Positions 33,835-43,738 are shown, counted from the stretch's first letter. The stretch: 64,000 nucleotides of DNA from Bacillus infantis (GCF_020171945.1 NZ_JAIVAP010000001.1:682001-746000); one strand, 5' to 3'. Notes: a model not told the origin generated them from the sequence alone. Program-made: numbers and translations.

Positions 33835-33930
33835 AGGAGCTTTGCTCATACTAAGGTGCAGGACACAGATCATAATCCTGCACCCGAGCAAATTTGACAT
33901 ATGCTGCCTCGCCATTGCTGCGGAGTACAT

Positions 33931-33969
33931 ATAAGAAATGGCCCGGTGATCCCGCGGGCCATTTCTTAT
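33931..33969 (-). terminator. Hairpin at the 3' end of the chemoreceptor gene
   Basis: A 14-bp near-perfect stem (ATAAGAAATGGCCC / GGGCCATTTCTTAT) spans the stop codon. The T-run after it is weak, so termination may be partial. Confidence 0.55.
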
Positions 33970-35663
33970 AGTTTAAATCGGCTGACAAGCTGATTGAGCT
34001 GTTTTGCCAGCTCTGCGAGACCGTTGGCATTTTGTTCAACATCGGTCATCACTGAGTTGGATTGGATAATTGTTGCAGCTGTCTCTTCTACTCCTGCGGC
34101 TGCTTCTTCGGACACCGATGCTATCGTTTCAACCGACTGGCTGATGGCAGATGTATTCGTATTCGCCTCCTCAAGGGTGCTGCTCATTTTGGAAATCGTC
34201 TCCCCTAAAGAAAGTATAGATTTTTTCAGGCAGCTGAAAGTCTCTTCAGTATCCTTCAGGCTCCCGGTGCCCCGCTGAACCTGTAAGTAGCTGTTCTTCA
34301 AAGATTCGGCAATCTGCTTTGATTCTCTCTGAATGCTGGCTATGATATCTGTGATATGAACCAGTGAAGAGGTTACCTGCTGGGCAAGGGCCTTTACTTC
34401 CTTGGCAACGACGGCAAACCCTTTTCCGCTGTCTCCCGCTCTCGCCGCCTCAATCGCAGCGTTCAGAGCCAGCAGATTCGTCTGGTCTGCGATACCCTGA
34501 ATCACTTCAACAAGGGAAGCAATCTCCCCTGACTGCTTTTCAAGCTCACCAACTTTAGAAACAGAGCCCTCGACGGTGTTATGAATCTGCGCCATATCCT
34601 TTCCCGCCTGCTCCATTCTCTCCATGCCAATGGAAGCCTCCTTTAATACATTCCCCGCCGTATCCGACATAGATATTCCAAAATTATGTGCAGCCTTGAT
34701 GCTCTGTGAAAATCTGGCCATTGTTTCAGAAAGATCTGATGCTGCCAGCGCTTGCTGATCAGTGCCGGAAGCAAGTTCCTCCATTGTTGCTGATATTTGC
34801 CTGCCCCCTGCAGCAACCTCGTTAGCAGACTTTGTCAGGATACTGCTTTGAGTCTGGACCGAACCCGCAGCTTCCTGAATGGAGCCTACCATCTGGAGGA
34901 GATTTTCTTTCATATCATCCATGGCACTCGCCAGGATTCCGATTTCATCTTTTCCCTTCCAAACGAGCGGTTGTCCAGAAAGATTCCCTGATGATACCCG
35001 CCTGGCGCTATCAACCACTTCCCTGAGATTTTTCTTCACTGTCCTGTTAATGAGAATAATGAATGCAAAGCCTGAAGCAGAAGAGACAAGGATGGAGGCA
35101 ATCAAAATGAAGATGCTGGCCTGAAGCCTTTCCTCAGTACTGGCGATTGACTGGTCCTTGCCCGCCTCCACACTTTCTCTTAATTCATTTAATCGTGCGA
35201 TGACGGTATCTCTCTTGGTGCGGATATCATTCAGAACCGTCAAAACCCGGGCATTGCTTTCGACATTCGGTATAAGCTGTTCTTTAAACTGTTCATTAAG
35301 CCTCTCATCACTTTCGATGAACTTGGCATAAAGCTCCTGCTCCTCCTTCGTTTTCATGCTTCCTTTTAGTGCATCATGCAGCTGGAGGAATTCGCCCGAT
35401 TGCTTATCATAGTTTTCAACGATTCTTTGCGAGCGCACCTGCACATAATCCAGCACCATAATTGTCTTTGAGCGGTAAATGGAACCCATCTCCGTAAGCT
35501 GGACAGCGCGCGTGCTGCTCTCATCAATGGAAGCTACATCCCTTTTAATCAAAGAAAACTGATTGAAAACGACTGCTGCTGATAAAATGAACAAACAAAT
35601 AGTTGCAGAGAAGACAGCTATGTATTTCTTTCCCAGATTCCAATTTCTTAATATAGTAATCAT
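33966..35663 (-). CDS. Methyl-accepting chemotaxis protein
   Basis: A 565-residue chemoreceptor with TM1 about 14-34, a four-helix-bundle ligand domain (about 35-182, 4HB_MCP type), TM2 about 184-206, HAMP about 207-260 and the cytosolic signalling helices to the end. The hairpin tip contains [20 protein letters not shown] followed by [17 protein letters not shown]. It sits in the membrane and controls CheA. A SigD promoter is visible upstream, as expected for motility genes. The ligand is unknown. GGGGGA precedes the ATG. Confidence 0.95.
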   Translation of the reverse strand: MITILRNWNLGKKYIAVFSATICLFILSAAVVFNQFSLIKRDVASIDESSTRAVQLTEMGSIYRSKTIMVLDYVQVRSQRIVENYDKQSGEFLQLHDALKGSMKTKEEQELYAKFIESDERLNEQFKEQLIPNVESNARVLTVLNDIRTKRDTVIARLNELRESVEAGKDQSIASTEERLQASIFILIASILVSSASGFAFIILINRTVKKNLREVVDSARRVSSGNLSGQPLVWKGKDEIGILASAMDDMKENLLQMVGSIQEAAGSVQTQSSILTKSANEVAAGGRQISATMEELASGTDQQALAASDLSETMARFSQSIKAAHNFGISMSDTAGNVLKEASIGMERMEQAGKDMAQIHNTVEGSVSKVGELEKQSGEIASLVEVIQGIADQTNLLALNAAIEAARAGDSGKGFAVVAKEVKALAQQVTSSLVHITDIIASIQRESKQIAESLKNSYLQVQRGTGSLKDTEETFSCLKKSILSLGETISKMSSTLEEANTNTSAISQSVETIASVSEEAAAGVEETAATIIQSNSVMTDVEQNANGLAELAKQLNQLVSRFKL

Positions 35664-35694
35664 TTCATTCCCCCAGAATCATGCTTTTTTACTA

Positions 35695-35721
35695 TTATCG
35701 GCAGAAAATATACAAGATTCA
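35695..35721 (-). promoter_or_regulatory. SigD-type promoter of the chemoreceptor
   Basis: On the minus strand, TGAA is separated by 15 bases from GCCGATAA, against the SigD consensus TAAA-N15-GCCGATAT. It lies about 35 bases upstream of the ATG. Confidence 0.65.
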
Positions 35722-35975
35722 ATATAATATACAGAAAATATTCATTTTTCTAATATATTTCCAGGTATATTGTACTACCCTGCATTGGACAGGGGGATTA
35801 GAGGTGGTTTACCAAAGGTTAAGGGGGTAAACAAGCGCAGTGCTACTTGTAAATCTATTCTCATTATAAGACAGGCCTGAAAATTACTTCTTCCCTTTAG
35901 GCGATTGGCCTATTGGGTCTAAGAGCAGAAGCTTGCCAACAGCCTAAGTTTCATAAATACTTTCTTATCCTAATA
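35722..35975. other. Intergenic region without recognised features
   Basis: It holds a G-rich plus-strand stretch (GGGGGATTAGAGGTGG near 35791) and no open frame with a ribosome binding site. I see nothing assignable between the SigD promoter and the cwlO terminator. Confidence 0.4.
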
Positions 35976-36005
35976 AAAGGAGAGGGCATATTTGCCCTCT
36001 CCTTA
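35976..36005 (-). terminator. Terminator of cwlO
   Basis: The 12-bp perfect stem AAGGAGAGGGCA / TGCCCTCTCCTT lies 16 bases after the stop, with TTATT following on the minus strand. Confidence 0.8.
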
Positions 36006-36020
36006 ATGAAGAATTTTCTA

Positions 36021-37337
36021 TTAACGGACCCTTACTACACGCCCGTTGAATTTCTGTGCCCAATAGCCGCTTGACATATTGGCAATCGCTACGCCAGTCG
36101 AACTTTGTGAACCGATGAATTTACCGCCGCCGATATAGATTCCGACATGTCCATCCGTTTTATAAGTATTGAAGAATACTAGGTCCCCTGGCTGCATTTC
36201 GCTTGTGGAAACGCGGGTGCCTGAGTTTTTAAGAGAATCAGTGCTTGATCCGACACTGATGCCAGCCTGTGCAAAAGCCCAGTGTACAAATCCGGAGCAG
36301 TCGAAACGGCCGTTGGCCACGTCAGATGCAGTTCTTCCTCCACCAAATACATAGACGGAGTTTCCGATATATTTATAACCTGCAGTGATGGCAGTATTAA
36401 TATTTCCGTTTGCCTTCGGAGCTGGTGAGAATGACTGAGTACTGCTGCTCCCGCCATTATTGCTGCTTACGCTGTTGCTGCTGCTTCCGCTGTTGCTGCC
36501 TCCGCTGTTTGAAGATTCTGTTGCATTAGAGCTGTAGCTCCTTTGAACTGCTTTGGCAGCTTCGGCAGCCTGGCGCTTTCTTTCCTGCTCAATCGCATTG
36601 TCAATTGAAGTCAGTTCAGATGCAAGTGAGGCATCTTTTTGAAGCAAGTCCGCTTTCAGGGCAGAAGCCTGCTTTTCCTTTTGCTGGACCTCAGCCTTGA
36701 GTGTATCAATCTGTGCCTTCTGTTCAAGTATCTGAGCCTGCATGCCTTCAAGCTCTGTCTTCATTTCATTAAGGCCTGACAGTTTTTTCTCAACAGAAGC
36801 CTGCTTTTCTTCGAGCTCCTTCTTATCCGCTTCATGCTCTTCCATCAAACCTCTGTCAGCCTCGACGATCTTAGCTACCGCTCCTACGCGGTCAATGAAA
36901 TCACTGAAGCTAGTGGAGCCCATCAGCACTTCAATATATCCGACTGAAGCACCGCTCTCCTGGAAAGACTTGGCCCTTTCCTTCAGCACTTCGTTCCTCT
37001 TCTCAATGCGTTCCTGAATGACAGCGACTTCTTTCTTCAGTTCTTCAATCTCTGCATTTGTAGCAGCAATTTCTTCTTTTGTGGCCGATATCTTGCTGTT
37101 ATTATCCTTGATAGCCTGATTGACGCGTGCAATCTGGGCATTTAATTTTTCCAGTTCATTCTGGGCTTTTGCAATCTCCTGAGCTGCCTTGGATATATTA
37201 GCCTGGATTCCAGAACGCTGTTCCTGGATTTGAGCTTTTTTGCTGTGTAATGTATCCGCATTTACTGCCGGTATGGAAAATGCACTTCCCAGGCCAAGCA
37301 TAATTGTCGTATTTAGCACTACTAATTTCTTTTTCAT
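36021..37337 (-). CDS. cwlO: CwlO-type peptidoglycan DL-endopeptidase (NlpC/P60)
   Basis: A 438-residue secreted autolysin. The signal peptide (about 1-27) is followed by a long PcsB-type coiled coil (about 30-260; GASVGYIEVLMGSTSFSDFI marks the family), a Ser/Asn/Gly linker (about 265-310) and an NlpC/P60 domain with catalytic FDCSGFVHWAF and DGHVGIYIGGGKFIG. CwlO cleaves D-Glu-DAP bonds for cell elongation under FtsEX control. The ATG with GGGGGAAG upstream is chosen. The 5' region is long and AT-rich. Confidence 0.9.
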   Translation of the reverse strand: MKKKLVVLNTTIMLGLGSAFSIPAVNADTLHSKKAQIQEQRSGIQANISKAAQEIAKAQNELEKLNAQIARVNQAIKDNNSKISATKEEIAATNAEIEELKKEVAVIQERIEKRNEVLKERAKSFQESGASVGYIEVLMGSTSFSDFIDRVGAVAKIVEADRGLMEEHEADKKELEEKQASVEKKLSGLNEMKTELEGMQAQILEQKAQIDTLKAEVQQKEKQASALKADLLQKDASLASELTSIDNAIEQERKRQAAEAAKAVQRSYSSNATESSNSGGSNSGSSSNSVSSNNGGSSSTQSFSPAPKANGNINTAITAGYKYIGNSVYVFGGGRTASDVANGRFDCSGFVHWAFAQAGISVGSSTDSLKNSGTRVSTSEMQPGDLVFFNTYKTDGHVGIYIGGGKFIGSQSSTGVAIANMSSGYWAQKFNGRVVRVR

Positions 37338-37782
37338 CGCTCTCTTCCCCCTGCTTCCCTTTGCCAAGCTATAAGATTCTCTCTCTATCTAAATTGCAAA
37401 AGCCAACGGCAAACTATTATGTATTTGAATTTTCAATTTCAGTTATTCTGTGACAAATTTCTATTAAATAAACCAATTTAAACCTTTTTTTCACAATTAG
37501 AAGTATAACATCCAAATCTTTCAAACAGGTAATAATTATATTACAGTTATATTTCAATCGTGACATTAAACCACTTTTATACTAGTTTTCACGGTCCAAA
37601 TCCCTTTATTTTACAGAAAAACAGCGAAAATCTATCTAAACGAGCAATTTAGACATTTTTTTCTCCATACATTCATCCAGGTAAATTAGCATATAGTAAG
37701 CAGGAAGTTTTATTTTGTATAATATTGGTTATAAAAACTTATTATACCATTTTGCGACATCCACTCTAAGGCTGGTGAAAAT
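37338..37782. promoter_or_regulatory. Long AT-rich upstream region of cwlO
   Basis: About 440 bases without a supported gene between divergent genes. On the minus strand TGTAAT-N5-TATTAC at 37529-37545 is one base off a WalR box (TGTWAH-N5-TGTWAH), which would fit cwlO control by WalRK. A TATAAT at 37718-37723 on the plus strand may serve the small gene at 37783. Both are weak. Confidence 0.35.
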
Positions 37783-37932
37783 ATGGCGAATAAAAAAAGA
37801 AGAAAAAAACGCAGGCTGGCGGCCGGAAAACAAAAAGACTCGATTTTCATGGAAATTCTATCTGAAGGCTTCAGCCAATTATTAAACCCGTTTTTATGGT
37901 TAGGAAGGCTGATTTCACGTTTGTGGGATTGA
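37783..37932 (+). CDS. Basic 49-residue microprotein with hydrophobic end
   Basis: Starts MANKKRRKKRRLAAGKQKDS and ends LLNPFLWLGRLISRLWD. The very basic N-terminus and amphipathic, Trp-containing C-terminus suggest membrane or nucleic-acid binding. GGTGA lies 4 bases before the ATG. The composition is unlike random sequence of this AT-rich area. No family is recognised. Confidence 0.55.
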   Translation: MANKKRRKKRRLAAGKQKDSIFMEILSEGFSQLLNPFLWLGRLISRLWD

Positions 37933-38044
37933 ACGAAGATATAAAGCGGATGAAATGTTTTCCGGGTCAAAATATATAAATTCAATATCGGTAATTTGAC
38001 GTGCAGTATGTAATCAGTCAGGAGAATCAGGCACATGTTAACCC

Positions 38045-38137
38045 TCTCTCTAGTACCTCATATGTCCCATTTGAAGCACTCTGATCAATAAATTCTCTCT
38101 CTTGAGTACCTCATGTACTCCGCTTCAAGCACTCTGA
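38045..38137. repeat. Imperfect direct repeat with about 53-base period
   Basis: Two copies share TCTCTCT, AGTACCTCAT-GT, CC and AAGCACTCTGA, offset by 52-53 bases. The CTCATGTA and CCGC elements recall the 53-bp array at 61865. The rest of 37933-38326 holds no gene. Confidence 0.55.
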
Positions 38138-38211
38138 CCTGGGGTTTCCGGCTGTCTCTTCTCCTCCGAAGCATTCTCCAATTGATAAAACTTTCAAATC
38201 AAATTTCCCTA

Positions 38212-38236
38212 AAAAAAAAGACCTTTCCAGGTCTTT
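38212..38236 (-). terminator. Terminator of the SAM hydrolase gene
   Basis: The stem AAAGACCT / AGGTCTTT with a long T-run on the minus strand, about 90 bases past the stop codon. Confidence 0.7.
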
Positions 38237-38326
38237 CTCATTGGTTATATCATTAACTTTTATCTTCCATCTTCTTGCAGCAAAAGGACCTAATGAGCAA
38301 GCCAGCCTGCACTCCCCAAACCCCTC

Positions 38327-39217
38327 TCATGTTGCAGCAGCCTCATGTTCAAAATTTTTCTGCAGCAACTCTCCAGGATCCGCCTTTTCAACAGCTATGG
38401 TCCAATCTTGCCCTGCCCCTATCGAAAATATTTCAGCAAAAGAACCTTGGTTAACAGCCAGCCCAAGATTGCCAAGTGAGTTTATATAGGCAACAGGTTC
38501 TCCCCCGGGGACATCAGCAAAAGATTTCCCAAAAGTGACCTGCCCTCTAAAAGCAAGTGATTGGCCGGCCCTTATTTCCACTGTCAGTTTGTCTTCATAT
38601 GCCACACTCATCTCTTTTAACAGAGACCTGCCAATATTCGTCCACAAATTACCGAAGCGGACATCCATGATTTCAATGCCCCCTGCAGCTTTGCCTTTAT
38701 TGAGCGAAGAGCATGCAGCATGCAGAACACAAATGCCTGCGGGGTCGGCAGCTTCCCCCAGTTCTTCAAAGCTGACTGCCCCGCTGGCCAGCCTTGCACC
38801 TGTATACGCATAAATATCCCTGCCGTGGAATGTATGAGATTCCAAAGATCCTGGAAGCCGGTTCATCGTCTCGTCAATGACCCTTGCTTCAGTAATCCCT
38901 GCATTCATGCTGACATGTGTCAATGTACCGTTATCCGGTGTAATGACCACCTGTCCGGACACTGTTTTGACAGCAAGGCTCCTCCTCTCAGAACCTACAC
39001 CAGGATCGACGACAGAAACAAAGACTGTTCCCTCAGGCCAATACGGGAGAGTCTGATAAAGCCTGCAGGATGCCTCCCACACAGAGAAAGCAGGGATGTT
39101 ATGCGTCAAATTGAAAATTGGAATGGCAGGGCTGACGGAAAAAGCAACACCGTGCATCGCACTGACTGCCCCGTCTGCCAACCCGAAATCTGATTGAAAT
39201 ACTAATGCCCTCCCCAT
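38327..39217 (-). CDS. SAM hydroxide adenosyltransferase (DUF62 family)
   Basis: A 296-residue enzyme that hydrolyses S-adenosylmethionine to adenosine and methionine. It belongs to the fluorinase/chlorinase family but is the hydroxide-using type. Visible features are LVFQSDFGLADGAVSAMHGV (first Asp), VSVVDPGVGSERRSL and SHTFHGRDIYA, which supply the Asp-Arg-His set of hydrolases. The C-terminal beta barrel ends in VAYINSLGNLGLAVNQG. GGGTGA precedes the ATG, three codons after a GTG. It probably tunes SAM levels. Confidence 0.85.
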   Translation of the reverse strand: MGRALVFQSDFGLADGAVSAMHGVAFSVSPAIPIFNLTHNIPAFSVWEASCRLYQTLPYWPEGTVFVSVVDPGVGSERRSLAVKTVSGQVVITPDNGTLTHVSMNAGITEARVIDETMNRLPGSLESHTFHGRDIYAYTGARLASGAVSFEELGEAADPAGICVLHAACSSLNKGKAAGGIEIMDVRFGNLWTNIGRSLLKEMSVAYEDKLTVEIRAGQSLAFRGQVTFGKSFADVPGGEPVAYINSLGNLGLAVNQGSFAEIFSIGAGQDWTIAVEKADPGELLQKNFEHEAAAT

Positions 39218-39295
39218 CTCTTTCACCCTTTCAATATTTGTGTATAAAAAGAGTTATGCCGGGAAAGACTCAAAGATTCTTATTTTTTCTTTTGC

Positions 39296-39898
39296 TCACT
39301 CACTTATTTTAAAGCCTGCGGGAGGATTATAAAGATATGTCAGCGTTCTGCCTGTTGCCTTTTCGATCCGGTATTTATAGCTCTCAGCCCTGGCCATCCT
39401 GTTTTTGAAAAGCTTTTCCGAAATGTCCAGCGTCACTGTCCTCCCGTTAATAAGCATGACAGCACATTCATTGGCTCCATTTGCTGCCGCATCTTCAATC
39501 CCATGAAGGGAAAACCATATGCAGTCTTCATGAAAGGGAGCTTTGTGAGGAAACCAAAACATGTCCTGCAGGCCGCAGAGCCGTACCGGCGGCATGCTGA
39601 CTTTGCCTAATACTTTCTTAGTCCCCTTCATAGCGCCCTTTAAATTGCTTCCCAGCTGCTGAAGAGAATCATTCATCACCTCATGCGGGGGCCCTTTAAC
39701 CAAAACTGACCCATCTCCCATGCCCACAATTTCAGCATGCCACTCCCCAAAAGGATTTCTAAACGGCATGATACAGAGCGTCTCTCTCTTTATAAGGTAT
39801 TTCTCTATATATAGCTGATCCAAACTGTCCCCTCCCCTGGTCTTACCCATATTTAAAGAAGCTTGTACAATTTTCTTAGCAAGAATAATTTTCTTCAT
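39296..39898 (-). CDS. comK: Competence transcription factor ComK
   Basis: A 200-residue protein that follows ComK throughout: YLIKRETLCIMPFRNPFGEW at the N-terminus, then MPPVRLCGLQDMFWFPHKAP, ECAVMLINGRTVTLDISEKL and ARAESYKYRIEKATGR near the end. ComK activates late competence genes by binding paired AT boxes. No AGGAGG precedes the ATG at this start (only a weak GAG), so the exact start is uncertain. No obvious pair of AAAA-N5-TTTT boxes was found upstream. In B. subtilis the protein is degraded by MecA/ClpCP. Confidence 0.85.
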   Translation of the reverse strand: MKKIILAKKIVQASLNMGKTRGGDSLDQLYIEKYLIKRETLCIMPFRNPFGEWHAEIVGMGDGSVLVKGPPHEVMNDSLQQLGSNLKGAMKGTKKVLGKVSMPPVRLCGLQDMFWFPHKAPFHEDCIWFSLHGIEDAAANGANECAVMLINGRTVTLDISEKLFKNRMARAESYKYRIEKATGRTLTYLYNPPAGFKISE

Positions 39899-40111
39899 TT
39901 ATCTCAGCGGTGAATTCACATAAGAAACACCTCCAGATCGGAATAGGTTTATGGAATATATGTGTAAACAGTGTGTGTATGTGATAGGTTCGAAGAAGAA
40001 GAAATGAAAAATACGGAGTTTTTCAGAAGAAAATGGCTTCCAGTCCTGCTGCCAGAAGCCTGTGATACTTAGGTTCAGGATAATTATACAATTAATAGAA
40101 TATTTTGTAAA

Positions 40112-40483
40112 TTAGTTTTCTCTTACTGTTTTTGTATAAGCTTCTTCCCCGCCGGCATGATTTGATGGAGAACCAATATTTAGGAGAACAACGCCAAGAA
40201 TAATTAGAATGATTCCTGCAGCGCTCAGCATACTGAGCTTTTCTTTCCAGATCAATATGCCTATTACGGCAGTTGCAGCAGTGCCGATTCCGGACCAGAT
40301 AGCATATGCGATGCTCAATGGGATTGTTTTTAAGGAAAGAGATAAAGCAAAAAACGCCACTCCAAAACCCAGGAGCACCCCAAGGGCTGGCCATAATTTC
40401 GTAAACCCAACAGATGCCTTCAGCATAGAAGTTCCGAATAATTCTGCCGCAATGGCAATGAACAGAAATATATAGGCCTTCAA
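40112..40483 (-). CDS. SMR family multidrug efflux protein (EmrE-like)
   Basis: A 123-residue protein with four hydrophobic helices. The essential Glu is in IAAELFGTSMLKAS (about residue 14), and the loop motif SIAYAIWSGIGTA is diagnostic. The C-terminal tail of about 20 charged residues is longer than in EmrE. The start is TTG with AAGGTGATG upstream. SMR proteins are proton-drug antiporters that work as homo- or heterodimers; no second SMR gene is next to it, so a homodimer is likely. Confidence 0.9.
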   Translation of the reverse strand: MKAYIFLFIAIAAELFGTSMLKASVGFTKLWPALGVLLGFGVAFFALSLSLKTIPLSIAYAIWSGIGTAATAVIGILIWKEKLSMLSAAGIILIILGVVLLNIGSPSNHAGGEEAYTKTVREN

Positions 40484-40515
40484 TTACATCACCTTCTATG
40501 TTATATTTTTTCAAG

Positions 40516-40541
40516 AAAAAAGCTCTCCTCGCGGGAGAGCC
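40516..40541 (-). terminator. Terminator of the carboxypeptidase gene
   Basis: The stem GCTCTCC / GGAGAGC with a six-T run on the minus strand, a few bases beyond the stop codon. Confidence 0.8.
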
Positions 40542-40546
40542 TTTCA

Positions 40547-42076
40547 TTAGCAATTATATAATTTTCCATATTTATCTTCAAGGTATTGAATAAGATACTC
40601 AGCATTGAGCTCTTCCCCCGTCACCTTTTGAATCAAAATATCCGGAGTAAAGGTTTTTCCATACTGATGAATATTTTCTTTCAGCCATTGCATGATGGTG
40701 CTGAAATCGCCTTCCGCTATCTTTTCCCCGAAATTCGGGATTTGTTTTTTAATTGCTGCCAGGATTTGCGCTGCATACAGATTGCCCAAAGAATACGAAG
40801 GGAAATAGCCAAATCCGCCGAATGACCAGTGTACATCCTGAAGCACCCCTGCTGTATCTGTCTCAGGTGTGATCCCCAGGTAATCCTCCATCTTTTTATT
40901 CCATGCTTCCGGAAGCTCCTTCGCCGAAAGCGTCCCTTCGAACAAGCTTTTTTCAATCTCATAGCGGAGCATGATATGAAGATTATAGGTCAGTTCATCG
41001 GCTTCCACCCTGATTAAAGAAGGATTGACTGCATTTATCGCCTGGTAAAACTGATCTTCCGTTACATTGGCCAGCTGTTCCGGGAAGGTTTTCTGGAATT
41101 CAGGATAAAAGCGGCTCCAGAACTGCCTGCTTCTGCCAACCATATTTTCAAGAAATCTTGATTGTGACTCATGGATGCCGAAAGATGCCCCTTCCCTGAG
41201 ACAAGTGCCCTCAAGAGCAGGATCGATCTGCTGTTCATAAATTCCGTGACCGGCTTCATGGATAGTGCCGAACAGGGCTGTCAATACATTGTATTCAGCA
41301 TATCTGGTCGTAATCCTGACATCTCTTGTATTGATTGGCTGTGCAAAAGGATGGACTGTTTCATCCAGCCGGCCTGCATCCAGATCAAAGCCGATTTCAG
41401 GAAGGATCCTTCTGTTGAAATCCTTCTGTTTCCCAACCGGAAAAGACTGTTTGACGATCTCAACAGGCAGATTTGCACCTGAATTCTGTATTTTTTTCAG
41501 CAGCTTCACACTGCTTTTGCGCAGGGATGAAAAAAGAGGATCAAGCTTTTTAACTGTCAGCCCTGGTTCGAAATCTTCCAGCAGTGCGTCATAAGGATGG
41601 TCATATTCGCCATAAAGCTTTATGAATTGTTTTTTGTAATCTATAATCTTTTCCAGGTAAGGAAGGTAATGCAGAAAATTATTCTTTTCCCGGGCTTCTT
41701 CCCAGGCATTGTTGGCATCTGCAGTCAGAATGCTATATTCTTTGTACATGTCAGCAGGGATGCTCTTGGATTTATCATAAAACGTTTTTCTTTCCCTGAT
41801 TCTTGCCTGCTTTCTTTCATCCAGCCGGGCAGCTTTTTCTTTATCGTCCAGAATGGCGAGCACCTCTCCGAGTTCCCCGCTCACCTGAAGCTTGAAAATT
41901 TCAGTTTCAAGCGTCCCGATTGACTTGGAGAAAAATCCTCTCCCTTTTTTCGGGGCCATCACCTTCTGATCCCAGCCCAAAAGGCTGGAGATGCTTGTCA
42001 GATGCGTTATTTTCTCGTCTATTTCTTCAAATCTCTTTAAGGCAGCTTCATAGGAAAGTACAGCAGCAGTTTGCAT
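40547..42076 (-). CDS. ypwA: M32 family metallocarboxypeptidase
   Basis: A 509-residue cytosolic enzyme. The zinc motif is GTIHEAGHGIYEQ (HExxH), and HESQSRFLENMVGRSR supplies the third ligand. NPSLIRVEADELTYNLHIML and DVHWSFGGFGYFPSYSLGN are family signatures. The length is the usual 500. It removes C-terminal residues from short peptides. AGGGGGGA precedes the ATG. It is terminated by a strong hairpin and appears to be a single gene. Confidence 0.95.
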   Translation of the reverse strand: MQTAAVLSYEAALKRFEEIDEKITHLTSISSLLGWDQKVMAPKKGRGFFSKSIGTLETEIFKLQVSGELGEVLAILDDKEKAARLDERKQARIRERKTFYDKSKSIPADMYKEYSILTADANNAWEEAREKNNFLHYLPYLEKIIDYKKQFIKLYGEYDHPYDALLEDFEPGLTVKKLDPLFSSLRKSSVKLLKKIQNSGANLPVEIVKQSFPVGKQKDFNRRILPEIGFDLDAGRLDETVHPFAQPINTRDVRITTRYAEYNVLTALFGTIHEAGHGIYEQQIDPALEGTCLREGASFGIHESQSRFLENMVGRSRQFWSRFYPEFQKTFPEQLANVTEDQFYQAINAVNPSLIRVEADELTYNLHIMLRYEIEKSLFEGTLSAKELPEAWNKKMEDYLGITPETDTAGVLQDVHWSFGGFGYFPSYSLGNLYAAQILAAIKKQIPNFGEKIAEGDFSTIMQWLKENIHQYGKTFTPDILIQKVTGEELNAEYLIQYLEDKYGKLYNC

Positions 42077-42400
42077 TAAAATCCCCCCTGATATATGTTT
42101 TTATCAATATAGAATATTCGGTCTATTTTATTATAAAAAGAACGGCTCTCTTTTTCAATAAACTTTGCTGGTGTTCTGTATAGATTTTGGGAGAATGCTT
42201 CTGAAACAGAGTTACACACAGCAGATAAAAAAAATCTGCCACTGAAGCCTTCTTAAAGAAAATTTCCATTCCCTTTCTGAAGCCAGACAGATTTCGTCCT
42301 GGTTGGCTAATAAAAGCATTTCTTTTCTTATTATTTTTCAAAGGTGTTAGAATAGTATTATTCGAAATTTCTGTCATCTAAAAGAAAGAAGGTAGCTTAT

Positions 42401-43357
42401 TTGTCCACAAAAACAATGATACTTACACAAAATCTTCGTGAAGACCTGTTAAAGAATGTAAAAGACATTATGCCAGGCTGGAATATCATTGCAGGGAAAG
42501 ATCCCGAAACCTGGAAAAGCCATTTGATGGATGCTGAGATCATAGCTGGATGGAAAAAGGATGCTGTCCCAGCGGCGGAAAGCAAAAATCTCCGCTGGAT
42601 TCAAGCCTGGAGTGCCGGCGTCAATAATCTCCCGCTGGAAGAGCTGGAAAAAAACAGTGTCTTTCTGACAAGCGCAAATGGAGTCCATGCTTATCCGATT
42701 TCTGAAAGTATATTTGGCCTGATCCTCGCACTCACCCGAAAAATACATACTTATGTAAAAAACCAGGGAGAGAAAAAGTGGCATCACAGTCATATGAACC
42801 AGGAAATCCACAAAAAGACCATCGGGATTATCGGAGCGGGTGCAATTGGCCGCGAAACTGCCAAAATTGCTAAAGCATTTGGCATGAAAGTAATCGGAGT
42901 GAGGCACTCCGGAAAAGAGGAGCAGTATTTTGACGAAATGCACACTGCCGAAAAGCTGGATGATATTCTGCCTCACTGTGATTATGTTGTCATCACACTC
43001 CCTTTAACAGATGAAACACACTCTATGTTTTCCGCTTCGCAGTTTAAAAGGATGAAGAGCACAGCATTTCTTATCAATATTGGCAGAGGGGAAATTCTGG
43101 TCGAACAGGACCTGATCAGTGCCCTTAAAGAGGGAGAGATTGCCGGAGCGGGTCTTGATGTTTTTGAAAAAGAACCTCTCCCAGAGAGCAGCCCTCTCTG
43201 GGAAATGGAGAATGTAATCATCACTCCCCATACCTCCGGATCAACGGAATACTACGACGAAAGGGTCGTAAATGATATTCTTGTGCCCAATCTGAAAGAG
43301 TATTTAAAAGGAAAGAAGCCTTCCCGCAATCTTGTTGATTACAGGAAAGGCTACTGA
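42401..43357 (+). CDS. D-2-hydroxyacid dehydrogenase, NAD-binding
   Basis: A 318-residue enzyme. The Rossmann motif is GIIGAGAIGRE (about 141-151). The catalytic set is Arg in LINIGRGEILVEQ, Glu in DVFEKEPLPE and His in VIITPHTSGS. The N-terminal catalytic domain contains WIQAWSAGVNNLPLEEL. It reduces 2-keto acids or oxidises D-2-hydroxyacids; the substrate is not evident. The start is TTG with GAAGG 8 bases upstream. It is the first of two plus-strand genes here. Confidence 0.9.
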   Translation: MSTKTMILTQNLREDLLKNVKDIMPGWNIIAGKDPETWKSHLMDAEIIAGWKKDAVPAAESKNLRWIQAWSAGVNNLPLEELEKNSVFLTSANGVHAYPISESIFGLILALTRKIHTYVKNQGEKKWHHSHMNQEIHKKTIGIIGAGAIGRETAKIAKAFGMKVIGVRHSGKEEQYFDEMHTAEKLDDILPHCDYVVITLPLTDETHSMFSASQFKRMKSTAFLINIGRGEILVEQDLISALKEGEIAGAGLDVFEKEPLPESSPLWEMENVIITPHTSGSTEYYDERVVNDILVPNLKEYLKGKKPSRNLVDYRKGY

Positions 43358-43456
43358 TAAATTCCAAGGTCCTTCTGATCCGGGGTGATGAACGTATTCT
43401 ATAAACCGGAAGATATGCATAGTTTGTATAGGGGAAAATATAAAGGGGGAATGAAA

Positions 43457-43738
43457 ATGAGCGTGATCCATGATCAGTTCGATGCCATTTCTATCCGGAA
43501 TGTCCATCGGCAGCTGAAAGAAATACAAATGATCGCTACCACAAACAGATGCATAGACTGGGAGCTTGCTTCAGCGCTGGACCAGGTCACAAGGGCGGCA
43601 GGAATGCTCTGCAATGTAATAGAAGAACATCTGGATGGGACCCGGAGTGATGTTGACGCCCTCTATTATATAGAGGAAAAACTGTCGGCCGCCCTTTCCA
43701 TGGCAAAGAAAATCGATAACCGCAGAGAGCCTGTATAA
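43457..43738 (+). CDS. Hypothetical helical protein
   Basis: A 93-residue soluble protein, almost all helical (VHRQLKEIQMIATTNRCIDW then ELASALDQVTRAAGMLCNVI). An in-frame ATG two codons earlier is too close to the GGGGGA site, and this ATG is 6 bases away. It sits 100 bases after the dehydrogenase gene and ends at a long terminator. No family is recognised. Confidence 0.6.
   Translation: MSVIHDQFDAISIRNVHRQLKEIQMIATTNRCIDWELASALDQVTRAAGMLCNVIEEHLDGTRSDVDALYYIEEKLSAALSMAKKIDNRREPV

Noticed and set aside
39999-40020. ComK box upstream of comK
   Set aside because: AAAA and TTTT occur but are eight bases apart, not five, and there is no second box at helical spacing.
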